From Tretioscincus oriximinensis (Eukaryota; Chordata; Lepidosauria; Squamata; Gymnophthalmidae): a stretch of DNA of 64,000 nucleotides. Below are positions 34,260 to 44,159 of the stretch, piece by piece; within the stretch, counting starts at the first letter, position 1, and every line of letters starts with the position of its first letter. A model generated the notes under the pieces. The model was given only the letters and a program-made list of their open reading frames with translations, did no database searches and was not told the origin of the DNA. Location: assembly GCA_022410635.1 (NCBI GenBank), contig JAJVDF010000869.1, positions 147,293-211,292 on the forward strand. Direction: 5' to 3'. The position numbers and the translations under genes were made by a program.

Positions 34260-34958
34260 TCAGAACCCAAGGCATGTCCCGGAAGCAGGATAGCAGAACG
34301 AGTCCCTCCAGCAGGTTGATGTCACGTGGCAGCACGGCAGGCTCGGAGATTGAAAGCCAAAGACATTTGCCACGGGGAGTGGCGTCACCCTATAGAAGAT
34401 GAGACCACTGTTGTAAGGTGTAGGGATCTGTCCACAGGATGTGAGAAGGCCCTGTTGGCGCACCGGGGAGCCCGGGGGAAGAGCAGGTTCTTGGCTACAG
34501 CAGGTTTGAAAATGCTGGGGGAGCGTTGGGCATCGGCTTTGGGTGCTGAGGGGGTCAGAGGTCCCCATGGGTGTCACATCTGGGCTGCACAGATGAAGGG
34601 CCACGCTGGGNGGGGCTATGTCTTTGGAGAGAGAGGATTTGGAGGCAGCACCTCCCTGTTCTGGGGATGCTCTAGGGGCCTGTTGCAAGAGGGATTCTAC
34701 CGTGAAGGAGTTCTTGGGTCGAGGCGGCACCAACATTTCTTCACCGGGTGATTCCCGAGGTTCCCTGGGAAGGGTGCTGCAAGGGGCGGGATAGGGAAGC
34801 CCCTGGAGCACGTAGGGAGAAAGATCTGGGACAAAGAAAACTCCCTTCTGTCTGGCAAAGGGTGTGCTCTTCAGCTTGAGGGCCTCGCTGGGGATCAGGT
34901 CCACGTCCACCACCCAGTAATTGCCTTTGCTGTTGGGTTTGCTGGCATCCTTCAGCAC
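34260..34958 (-). CDS. FOXH1-like exon 3 with early stop
   Basis: Acceptor CTCCCACAG then [20 protein letters not shown]. Proline/serine-rich tail with FTVESLL. A segment [17 protein letters not shown] is weakly like [15 protein letters not shown] of the other copy. TGA at 34260-34262. One codon is unreadable because of an N near 34611. Confidence 0.88.
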   Translation of the reverse strand: MLKDASKPNSKGNYWVVDVDLIPSEALKLKSTPFARQKGVFFVPDLSPYVLQGLPYPAPCSTLPREPRESPGEEMLVPPRPKNSFTVESLLQQAPRASPEQGGAASKSSLSKDIAXPSVALHLCSPDVTPMGTSDPLSTQSRCPTLPQHFQTCCSQEPALPPGSPVRQQGLLTSCGQIPTPYNSGLIFYRVTPLPVANVFGFQSPSLPCCHVTSTCWRDSFCYPASGTCLGF

Positions 34959-37900
34959 CTGTGGGAGAGCAGGAAAGCTGCGTGAGGAGGNGAATCCACA
35001 GGACCTTCAAGAAGGTCTTGGAGCTCCTTAGAGGTTAGGGAGTGCCCACTGGTCCTAGTGTTGTGGGAGAGAGAAAACATTTTTTCTCTATTCACCCTGT
35101 CCATCCCATGCAGGATTTTGTACACTTCAATCAGATCACCTCTCAAACGTCGTCTTTCGAGGCTGAGGCCCAGACATTGCAGCCTGACATAAGGGAGGTG
35201 CCCCAGACCCTTGATCATTTTTGTAGCCCCTTTCTGCACCTTCTCCAGTATGTCCCTCTTCAGATGTGGTGACCAGAATCGAACACAGTATTCCAAATGT
35301 CACCACAGATTTATAAAGAGGCAAAACAACATTTGCTAACTTGTTTTCGATTCCTTTCCTAATTATCCCCAACATGGAATTTGCCTTTTTTGCTGCTGCT
35401 GCACACTGGGNTGACATCTTCATTGAATTGTCCACCAACACCCCAAGATCCTTTTCTTGCTCGGTCACAGAAAGCTTGGTTCCCATCAGGTGGTAGGAGT
35501 AGTTGGGGTTCTTTGCCCCAATATGCATAATATTGCACTTGCTTAAGTTGAAGTACGTTTGCCACTNTGATGCCCACTCACCCAATTTCAATAAATCACT
35601 CTGGAGTACCTTACAATCATTTTCAGTTTTCACTACCCTGAACAGTTTAGTATCGTCAGCAAACTTGGCTACTTCACCATTTACCTCGGCATCCAGATCA
35701 TTTATAAATATATTGAAAAGCAAGGGTCCCAGTACAGATCCCTGGAGTACCCCACTTCTTACCTCTTTCCACTCAGAGAACTGTCCATTTAATACTACCC
35801 TCTGTTTTCTATCTTTTAGCCAGTTTCCAATCCAGGACAAAGTCTGTCCTCTTATACCATGAGTATGGAGTTTTTTTAGAAGCCTTTGATGAGGGACTTT
35901 ATCAAAAGCCTTCTGAAAATCTAGATAGACAATATCAACTGGATCCCCTTTATCTACATGTTTGTTAACACTCTCAAAGAATTCTAGCAAGTTAGTAACG
36001 CATGATTTACCTTTGCAGAAGCCATGCTGAGTTTCATTCAGCAGTGCGTGCTTCTCCATGTGTTTAGTAATTTTGTCCTTAATTATGGTTTCCAACACTT
36101 TACCTGGAACTGATGTTAAACTGATGGGTCTATAATTTCCAGGATGATCCAAGGATCCTTTTTTGAAGATTGGATAAATGGATGGATAAATGGAGATGGC
36201 TGGAGAGGTAGATAGATAGTCTAGCAAGAATGTCTTGTTGCATATTATAGGCTAACAAGAAAAAGNAGGCAGCAGGAGCTTCTGTAGGCAAGNCTTCTTA
36301 GTCAGATGGATGGATAGATGCGAGACCATAGAATCATAGAGTTGGAATGCCGAGGTAAATAGTGAAGTAGCCAGGTTTGCTGACGACANTAAACTGTTCA
36401 GGGTAGTGAAAACTGAAAGTGATTGCAAGGTGCTTCAGAGTGATCTATTGAAATTGGGTGAGTGGACAACAAAGTAGCAAGTGCACTTCAAAGTCATGTG
36501 CAAAGTCATGNACATTGGCAAAGAACCCCAATTACTCATACCAACTAATGGGAATCAAGTAAATTCCAAAATCTGCCTTTGGAATTTACTTCCAGAAGAG
36601 TTGGTAATAGCTAGCAGCCTGGATTGCTTTAAGAGAGGATTAGACAAGTTNATGGACACCAAGGGAGGAGGTTNCTATGATGGATGTCTTNATACTGTCC
36701 CCTGAAATGCCATTTACAGAGCACCGAGAACAGGTGAAAATTTTGCCTTCTTCTGTTTCAGACTGCCCAGGTGCAATTGGTGGGCCTCTGTGTGAGAAAG
36801 AAGGCTGGACTTGATGGGCTCCAGCCCATTTCAGCAGGGATCCTCTTATGTTCTTATAAAGCTCCATACCCTCCCTCCCTCCCTCCCTGGAAGGGCAGAA
36901 TGTAGAGGGAGCTACAGTATTTAAGAGTAAAAAAACACAAAAACTATACAGTGTAGGCACTTGGGAAATCTCTAGAGGGAGGCTGTTAAGAATGTGGGAA
37001 CCACTATAGAGAAGGCTCTCCTACATGCCCCAAACCCCTGCATCCCTGTAAGGGGAATGACTACCATAAGTACATAAGAGGAGCCCTGCTGAATGTAGTC
37101 AGAGCCCATCTAGTCCAGCCTTCTGTGTCACACCAGTGGCCCACCAATTGCACCTGGGCAGTCTGGAACAGAAGAAGCAAAATCTTCATCTGTTCTTGAC
37201 ACCCTGCAAATGGAATTTCAGGAACACTGCCTGTTACTCCATCTCAGGGGCAGCATCATGACATCTATCCTAGTAGCTATTTATTACCAGAAGGCCTTCT
37301 CCTTAAGATCCTAATGCATGGGCAGATCTATATTGGAGAAGGTGCCCCTTCAGATAGCCAGGATCAAGCTGGCCCAGTGTGTGGGAGCCACCACTGAGAA
37401 AGCTTTCCTATGTGCCCCTACCCCTTGCGTCTCTGCAAGGGGAGGAGCTACGGGAAAGCCTTCTCCTCAAGATCTTAGTGCATGAGCAACTCTATATTTA
37501 ATCTAGCAAGNCACAAGAGTCTAAATGCAAATCAGATTTAAGGGCACATTAAAACACTCCATTCCTCTGAGGTGGCTGAATTGATCCAATCATTTATAAA
37601 TGCTCCCCTGGACTAGTGGAGCTGTCCTGGGGGAACCTGACCCCTCATTCTCTTGATACCAAGCTGTCCCTCTGGAGTTCTGCTCACTTACCCTAGAGAA
37701 GCACTTGTTTGCTGAGAGGTTGTGCCGGATCGAGTCCTTCCATCCCTCATAGTGTTGCTGGAAGAAGGGGAAAAGGGTGCTGATCTCCTTAATAATCTGA
37801 AAAAAGAGAGGGGAGGTTGGTTAATTGTAGGGGAAATGGGGACCTGAAGGAAAACTGATCAAATCTGCTGATGACCAAAGCGAGGAGGTGTTGCCAATAC

Positions 37901-39694
37901 TAAATAAGAGAAAGAGGGGATTCAACAAGAGCCAGACAAGCTGGAACAATAGTATTTAACAGGGAGAAATGCAAGGTCGTACATCTGGGNTAAGAAAAAT
38001 GAAAACAGCACTGCAGAATGGGAATAATCTGTCTGAGCAGCACATGGGAAAAGGACCTGGTGAAAANGCTGCAAAAAAGGCAAACACAATCCTGGGGTGT
38101 ATTAAGAGGAGCACACAATCTCAATCGCATGAAATAATTATTCCTCTCTACAGTACTTTGGTCAGACCACCCTAGGGCCTGCCAGAAAAACATAAGGGGA
38201 GCCTTGCTGAATCGGGCAANAATTCATTCAGTGCAGATTATGGCAGGCTTCATTCAGTGCCTTCCATAGTCTACACTAGCATGTGGATNGCAGTGGAATG
38301 GGGCCTGCTGAATGGGGCCACAGTCCATCCACCGCGGCTCAGCGATTGCCCTTGGGCATCTCAAGCGGCAGAAGTCACCTGATCTCAACTTTTGGAATTT
38401 GGTTGAGCCAAATGGGGCCTACCGTAGTTTACAGGACCCACCAGTTGCCCCTGCACAGTCTGGAGCACCTGTTCTCCACTCCCTGCTAATGGTACTTCAG
38501 GAATCCTTCTTGTTTCTCCATCCGGGAGGCAAGATCAAGNGATCCACCCTAGTAGCTATTGATACTCTTGGCTTCCATGAACTTGCCTAATCCTGCCTTA
38601 AAGNTATCCAAGCTGCTAGCTACCTTCCTTCCTTGGTAAGAACCTAGGAGGAACCCTGAGGAATGGGGCCAGAGCCCTAGTCCAGCCTTCTGCCTCACCC
38701 AGTGGCCCACCAATTGCCCCTGGGCACCTCAAGCAGAAGGCAAAACCCTCCTGCTGTTCTCCACTCCCTGCAAATGGCATTTCAGGAATCCTGCCCATTG
38801 CTCCACTCCGGAGGCAAGAGATCTATTCTAGGTCTCTTCTATCCTTATCCCNCTGGCTTCTATGAACTTGCTCATTCAGTCTTTAAGCTCTCCATCCTCT
38901 CTGCCTCCCATGCGTGCCGGATTGGAAGAACCAGCGGCTGGGCGCCTTGGAAAGTGCAAGAGAACACACACACACACACACCCTTGATTTCTACACACAC
39001 ACACACGTGTTTGCCCAGAACCAGCGTTGCACTGAAGCGTCCCCACGTGCAATAGACGTTCCGTGTTTGGAACGGCTACCGTGGCAGGCTGGACGCGCCG
39101 TCGTTTGTGTGAGGGTGGGGCGCGTCCGTGGGCGCGAGTGGGCGACCCGGGCCTTGTTGTGCCGCCCCCAGGCCCCGGTCCCCTCCCCCTGAGGACCCCA
39201 AAGCGCGTGGGGCGAACTTCCTTGCAACGGCTCTGTCCTTGCACATGACCCCGGGGGTGCCGAGGGAGGGGGACGCTTGCAGGCGGGGGACTGGGCGCCT
39301 CCTTGTCCGCCCCGACGGCTGGTTCCCTCCTCCGCTCCTTTTCCAAAGTCCTGCGGGGCCCCGCCTGGTGCCAGACCCGGACCCAGCCCATTGTCCCCCC
39401 CCGTGGCCCCCTCCCCCAGGCCGGCCGCCCCCCCCCCCCCCAGTCCCCCCACGACGGCTGCGCTTCCCGGCTGACCTGAGCGAGCTTCAGGCGCCGGCCC
39501 GGGGCGCTTCGGATGACCAGGGCGATCATGGCCAGGTAAGTGTAAGGCGGTTTGGCGTGGCGCTCATAGCGCTTCTTCCTCCTGGTGGGCGCCGAAGGGG
39601 CGTCCGGGCGGCTGCTGCTTCTGCTGCTGCTGCTGGACGGGGCGGCGCTGGGCATCGGGGCTTCTGGCAGGGGACGGAAGGGGAAACTGGGCAT
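34260..39694 (-). CDS. FOXH1-like forkhead factor lacking the Smad-interaction motif, 3 exons
   Basis: Forkhead-domain nuclear DNA-binding protein of the FOXH1 group. Exons on the minus strand are 39476-39694, 37692-37796 and 34260-34958; all are in phase 0 with AG/GT sites, giving 340 aa. The start is the first in-frame ATG after an upstream TAG. Residues 38-73 hold the basic arm and [14 protein letters not shown]. Residues 74-108 hold helix 3 ([15 protein letters not shown]). Residues 109-131 are the wing ([14 protein letters not shown]). An EH1-like FTVESLL lies at 193-199. FOXH1 normally ends with a PPNK Smad-interaction motif. Here the frame stops with SGTCLGF and TGA at the corresponding place, and no PPNK codons were found in any nearby frame. 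The frame is intact, so it looks functional rather than pseudogenic. It is convergent with KIFC2, the position FOXH1 holds in mammals. Confidence 0.88.
34686..34706 (-). other. EH1-like motif FTVESLL
   Basis: Residues 193-199 of the FOXH1-like protein. EH1-type motifs recruit Groucho/TLE corepressors, and a motif at this place has been linked to FOXH1 repression in frog and fish. The phenylalanine, the hydrophobic position and the LL pair are kept. Confidence 0.55.
35010..36227 (-). mobile_element. CR1 LINE with long reverse-transcriptase frame
   Basis: The best-preserved CR1 here: a 363-codon minus-strand frame in intron 2 of the FOXH1-like gene. It has [51 protein letters not shown] and the catalytic FADDTK box. 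The C-terminal part is frameshifted near 35290-35300. It lacks the endonuclease half and is 5'-truncated. Confidence 0.92.
36340..36860 (+). mobile_element. CR1 fragment
   Basis: Plus-strand RT remnant ([18 protein letters not shown]) then a tail ending ATCCTCTTATGTTCTTAT. It lies back to back with the minus-strand CR1 before it. Confidence 0.75.
37070..37290 (-). mobile_element. CR1 3' tail
   Basis: CATAAGAGGAGCCCTGCTGA and the tail consensus in reverse. Confidence 0.7.
37692..37796 (-). CDS. FOXH1-like exon 2 (recognition helix)
   Basis: Acceptor TTTTTTCAG and donor AGG|GTAAGT, 35 codons in phase 0. Encodes [19 protein letters not shown] followed by [16 protein letters not shown]. By eye, 25 of 35 residues match exon 2 of the second FOXH1 copy at 50328-50432. 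Confidence 0.92.
37850..38175 (+). mobile_element. CR1 RT fragment
   Basis: Frames include [16 protein letters not shown] with CAGACCACCC at the end, in intron 1 of the FOXH1-like gene. Confidence 0.65.
38180..38890 (-). mobile_element. CR1 tail and palindromic MITE mosaic
   Basis: Two tail copies (38300-38620, 38640-38890) with pieces of the TGGCAGGC...CACTAGCATGTGGAT palindrome at 38220-38295. Confidence 0.55.
38966..39007 (+). repeat. (CA)n microsatellite
   Basis: Two runs of ACACAC separated by CCCTTGATTTCT, at the edge of the CpG-rich block. Confidence 0.9.
39476..39694 (-). CDS. FOXH1-like exon 1
   Basis: ATG at 39692-39694 and donor CAG|GTCAGC. Encodes a serine/proline-rich N-terminus, the basic [13 protein letters not shown] arm and forkhead helices 1-2 to RLKLAQ. 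It lies in a CpG-rich block. The open frame extends upstream to a TAG but has no earlier ATG. Confidence 0.88.
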
Positions 39695-39833
39695 GGGTGG
39701 GCTGGAGGGTGGCTGCCAGGGGCTGCGCGCCACTTCCCCGCCCGTCCCTCTGCCGTCGTTCCGTCCTGCCTAGGTGGGTGGGGAGGGCACAGCGGCGGCG
39801 ACGGGCGCCTTATGCGCGGCGGCCCCTTTTGGC

Positions 39834-39841
39834 ATGCAAAT
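39834..39841 (+). promoter_or_regulatory. Octamer ATGCAAAT
   Basis: Perfect POU/Oct octamer about 140 bp upstream of the FOXH1-like ATG, inside the CpG-rich block. A single 8-mer can occur by chance, so its function is only suggested by position. Confidence 0.35.
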
Positions 39842-40944
39842 GACGGGGCGTCATTAGGGCAAGGGGCGCTAATGGCCCAGCGGGGGGCGGGGCCAGGGCA
39901 CCGAGCCCGCCTGGCACCGACGGGAGGCTCCAAGGGGCGCGGAGGTCATTGGGGGGCGACTCAACAGCGCCCCATCCAAGTGGAGGGTTGGCTTGGGCAT
40001 TGCATGCCTTGGCACAGGCCAGGAGGAGGAGGAGAGGCCTGCTTGGTGGTGGCTCCTGCCTGAGCCAGACGGGTGGCCCCCCTACCTACCCCCCCCTACC
40101 CCCGGTGGCTCTGCCTTCTGGGTCTTGTCGGCTCGCATGGAGGCCCGAGAGAAGTGGGCCCGGGAGCCCAGTCTTCTGGATCTTGCATGGAGGCCATAGA
40201 GAAGAACTGGCCGGCCGCCTGAGCATGGCCCCGTCTCAGGAGTCAAGTCAGACCAGCAGGTGTTTTACTTTTTTAACACAGGCCATTCCAAAATAAAGAA
40301 AGAACAACAACTGTTAAAATCCTGGATTATATTATAAAGACATTATTCAAGAAAGTGCTTCCCCATCCTTGACTTTAATCCGGTTTTTATTTGACTTTCC
40401 AAGGTCTGGGCAGTTTGAATGGGAAGGGGCACATAAATATAAGACAAAAAATAGTTACCTTTTTATCTCCATGGGAATCAGGGCTACCCCTAGGGGTGGG
40501 CGGTGGCCACATGGGGCTCCTTTGAATAGCTTGCATAATTTTGAATAGTTTTTGCTGCTGGAAAAAGGCTCTTCTTGTTCTGCAAAGTGGAACCTCGAAT
40601 GCCTCAGGACCATAGAGGCAAAATTAGACAAATTCAGGGCGGCCCTGTGTATCGATAGCAAGGATCAAAAGCAAGGGAAGGTTTTGTCTTTTTCTTCTGC
40701 ATATGATGCCCTGAAGCCAGACCGGATTTAGGCTGTATTTTACCCATGGGCTGTAATTTATTTATTTATTTATTTCCCCCCTCTTTCCTCAGCTACTTTG
40801 GGTTTTATAATAAGAAAAGCAATAAAAATATTAATATCTTCTTACTTTTACCAGTACTTATATTCTGCCTAAATACGGCCCTGCCTGAAGCAAGTAGGTA
40901 GGACAGAAGGCTGGATTGGACTGCGGCCAAATGCTTTTATAGGG

Positions 40945-41105
40945 TTAAATAAATAAATATTTAATAATAATAATAATAATAAATAATAATAATAATAATT
41001 AATAATTAATAATAATAATAATAATTAAAATAGTTAATAATAATAATAATTAATAATTAAAATAATTATTAATAATAATAATAATAATAATTAATAATAA
41101 TAAAT
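40945..41105 (+). repeat. (AAT)n microsatellite
   Basis: Imperfect AATAATAAT/TAATTAATAAT array of about 150 bp. Confidence 0.9.
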
Positions 41106-41127
41106 GCTTGGAAATGTATTTCCTCTG

Positions 41128-41425
41128 CTTTTCTATGCCAATTTTTCACAATGACAAGTGCTTATGATAAAAGCTTCGATGCCTATCAGGTTCACCAAGG
41201 TGGAAGTAGTAACAGCCGCAGCCCAAAGGTGAAGAGAGTGAAACAGCTGTTGTGCTTGCAGCAGGGCCTGCTGGGAAGTGTAGTTTGAGCAGTTCCCTGC
41301 CACCTACAGTGCCCGGCCTGCCACACAGTTATCCCTACGAGGGAGGAAGCATCTTTAGCCCATCTGAGCCCAGTCCTGCCCATAGGAAACATTTTTGCTG
41401 CTTGCAGGCAGTTGGCTGTGGAACC
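41128..41425 (+). repeat. Unclassified dispersed repeat R1
   Basis: Forward copy: TGCTTTTCTATGCC at the start and AGGAAACATTTTTGCTGCTT at the end. Confidence 0.55.
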
Positions 41426-41999
41426 CGTCATATTTTGATGGTGAATATATTGATCTGGAATGGAATCAACACGCATCCATAAAAGGTGCCATACAAGCTT
41501 TTAGTGGGACAAAATGTTTCCATGGTCTGTTTTCCTGGGACCCCCTTCGGCTTTTTGGCTTTGAACCATCAGCTGCCTTGGATTTGCAGGAGCAAAGCAC
41601 TTCTTTCTGGGGAGGGATTGTCTTTATTTCCTAGAGAAGCAGGCTGTGTCCCCCCCCCCCCGCTTCCTTCTGCTCCTCTGCCGCCTGCCCCTTTGTCTTG
41701 TTAATGCGCCCAGACAATCTCCCCCAAACCTTTCCATGCCTTCTCTAATAGCCCTGCTAATGCCTGGCTAATGGGCCCTGATCGCCCCGTCGGGGTACCA
41801 GGCGGCTCCAGCGAGGGAGGGGGTCACCAGGGGGTAGCCGAGGCGCCCCTTCGACGGCTCCTGCGCTCCCCTCGGCTCGGCCTCCCCTGCTGCTTCGGGG
41901 CGCCTTCCTGCCTTCTGTTGCAGCCATGCGCCTTTACGCGCGAATCTCGTCCTTGACTTTTACGCAGAAAAAGGGAAAACCTTTACCTGTTCTCAACTC

Positions 42000-42790
42000 T
42001 TGGAATAGGGATTTGTCATTCGTATGTTAATGTAATCTACACTGGCATATGGATGAAGCAAGAGGGGCCTGCCATAGACTGCACTGGCCGAACAACTGCA
42101 TTAGGCCATCTCAAGCACAGGAAGGCAAAACCCTCAACTTTTCTTGACTCCCTGCAAATGGTACTTAAGGAATCCTGCCTGTTGCCCCATCCTGGAGATG
42201 GATTCAGAGATCGATCATAGTAACTATTCATACTCTTGGCTTCCATTAACTTGTCTAACTCTGTCTTAAAGCTATCCAGGCTTTATTCAGTTACCACCAC
42301 TTTCTTCTGGAAACTAATTCCACAGACTAATGACCCTCTGAGTGAAAAAATATTTTTCTTCGTCGTCACTCTTCTGCCAGTCAGTTTCAAGGCATTCCAC
42401 CTGGTCTTAGTGTTTTGGGATAGAGAAAATATTTTCCCTATTCTCCTTAACCATCCTTAAATGCTGTCTTTCAAGGGTGAAGAGGCCCAGACCTTGCAGC
42501 TTAACTTTATAAGGGAGGTGCTCCAATCCCTTGATCATTCTTCACCTTTTCTAGTTCCACAATACCTTTTGTGAGATGTGACGAGCAGAGTTTTAAATGA
42601 AATTCCAAATGTGGCCTCAACATTTGCTGACTTGTTTCTGATTCCTTTCCTAATTATCCCTAACATTCAATATGGTTTTTGTGCTGCTGCTGCACACAGG
42701 ATTGACACCTTCATTGAACTGTCCACCAACACCCCAAGATCCTTTTCCTGCTCTGGCACACACAGAAAGCTTGGTTCCCTTCTTACAAGC
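42000..42790 (-). mobile_element. CR1 fragment with MITE at its edge
   Basis: TTGGAATAGGGATTTGTC MITE half at 41999, then CR1 tail and RT C-terminus complement (GAACTGTCCACCAACACCCC) to 42780. Confidence 0.65.
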
Positions 42791-42964
42791 AGCAAAAATG
42801 TTTCCTGTGAGCACAGATTAGTTAAAGAGACTTCCTTTAAAGAGGAAGTCTTTAAAAAAAACTTACTAATGTGTTTTTATGTTGCTTTTATTTTTCTGTT
42901 ACCTGCCCTGGGACCTGTTGGATGGGATATAAATTCCTAGATAAATAAAATAAAAATACTTTGG

Positions 42965-43255
42965 AAAAAGGAGCCTGCCATCCACATGCTAATGTAGGCT
43001 GTGGGGCCTGCCATAGTCTACACTAGGCTGATTAGATGAGCCCTTTTTTGGGGGAGGTAGAAACCTGGTTTTGGGGTGCCTCCCAGTTTTTGCTGAGGAT
43101 TTTTTTTCAAAAAATGATTTTTTTCCAATTTTTTTTCTTCCTCAAAAACCGGGAGGCACTCCAAAAACGTGTTTCTACACCCCCCGCCCCCAGAAGGGGT
43201 CATCTGGTCAGCCTAGTCGACAGTAGCATATGGATGACAAGTCCCTATTNCAAGA
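42965..43255. mobile_element. Palindromic MITE split by an hAT-like element
   Basis: Left half GAGCCTGCCATCCACATGCT to GTCTACAC, then 43024-43214, then right half GTCGACAGTAGCATATGGAT to CCCTATT.CAAGAG. Confidence 0.7.
43024..43214. mobile_element. hAT-like MITE, copy 3
   Basis: Starts TAGGCTGATTAGATGAGCCC and ends GGGGTCATCTGGTCAGCCTA. Long inverted repeats almost meet in the middle. Flanks GTCTACAC and GTCGACAG (6 of 8) fit an aged 8-bp duplication. Confidence 0.75.
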
Positions 43256-43544
43256 GTCAAAAACAGGTGAAGATTTTGTTTCTTTTTCTGCTAGAGATGC
43301 TCAGGGGCCATTGCTGAGCCACTGGATGAGACAGAAAACTGGACTAGATGGGCTCCAGTCGGATTCCGTAAGGATCATCTTCTGTTCTTATAGACAAAAT
43401 TCACAGAGGGCAAATGTGTGAGTGGCTACAGGGATGGATGTGTAGCTGCTGCCTCCAGGTGGGAGAAATGGGCAGGCAGCATCTTGGAACTATTTGTAGG
43501 GAGTGAAGATCAGGTGAAGTTTTCCCCTTTTTTGAGATGCTGAA

Positions 43545-43960
43545 GAAGAAGAAGAAGAAGAAGAAGAAGAAGAAGAAGAAGCAGAAGAAGAAGCAGAAGA
43601 AGAAGCAGAAGAAGAAGCAGAAGAAGAAGCAGAAGAAGAAGCAGAAGAAGAAGAAGAACTTGGTTCTTATACCCCGCTTTTCTCACCTTTCAAAGGGACT
43701 CAAAGCGGCTTACAAGGATATTTTTGCCCGAAGGCTCACATTCTATCTTCCCCACCAGGCTCTGGTGGTTCCCATGTATCTACTTGCATTTAGTTGCAAT
43801 TTCTTGCAATTCATGCTTTTGAATAGCTGGGTTGGCTAGAGCTACAGGCTAGTGGAAGGTGCTCACCCCTCCCCACTTCCAGCACAGGGCTTCGAAACCC
43901 CATCTCCCAGGCGTGAGACGAATTCCTAAGCAACTGAGCTATCTGTGCCTGCAACTGGTG
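43545..43960 (+). mobile_element. tRNA-derived SINE A with (GAA/GCAGAA)n
   Basis: A 120-bp GAA array precedes CTTGGTTCTTATACCCCGCT. The complement of the other end reads TAGCTCAGTTGCTTAGGAAT and GGGTTTCGAAGCC, i.e. tRNA-like A and B boxes, so the element is transcribed from the minus strand. Confidence 0.75.
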
Positions 43961-44159
43961 GGCCATTGTGTGAGACAGGATGCTAGGCTAGATGATGAAG
44001 GACACCTGACCCCAAATGGTTCCTTTTTATAAACAAATGATGTATCAATAATAGGTGTATCAATAATGGCTAGTAAAATGGACCTCTAGGTACTGCCTCC
44101 AGTTTGAGACTTTTTTCTGTCTTCTGCTTGAAATGCTCACAAGCAACTGGTGGCTACTA

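Larger units (their letters stand above)
39040..40010. promoter_or_regulatory. CpG-island-like block at the FOXH1-like promoter and exon 1
   Basis: The only long CpG-dense, G+C-rich stretch in the window. It covers exon 1 of the SIM-less FOXH1-like gene, its 5' flank and part of intron 1. No TATA box was recognised. CpG islands usually mark promoters active in germline or early embryo. Confidence 0.65.
40010..42000. other. Intergenic region between the FOXH1 genes, part 1
   Basis: Upstream flank of the FOXH1-like gene. Contains an (AAT)n tract, an R1 copy and a G+C-rich patch near 41780-41940 with no recognised exon. Confidence 0.45.

Noticed and set aside
34993..35000. AATCCACA, a FOXH1-type site in FOXH1-like intron 2
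   Set aside because: A single 8-mer is expected by chance in a window of this size; no paired Smad site was seen.
38876..39475. Minus-strand frame continuing past FOXH1-like exon 1
   Set aside because: A GT donor follows LKLAQ, and exon 2 continues the forkhead exactly; the read-through has no forkhead sequence.
39128..40063. 311-codon plus-strand frame
   Set aside because: It is antisense to FOXH1-like exon 1 in a G+C-rich block where stops are rare; proline/glycine/arginine-rich composition without a domain.
43537..43839. Lysine/glutamine-rich frame
   Set aside because: Translation of a GAA/GCAGAA microsatellite running into SINE A.
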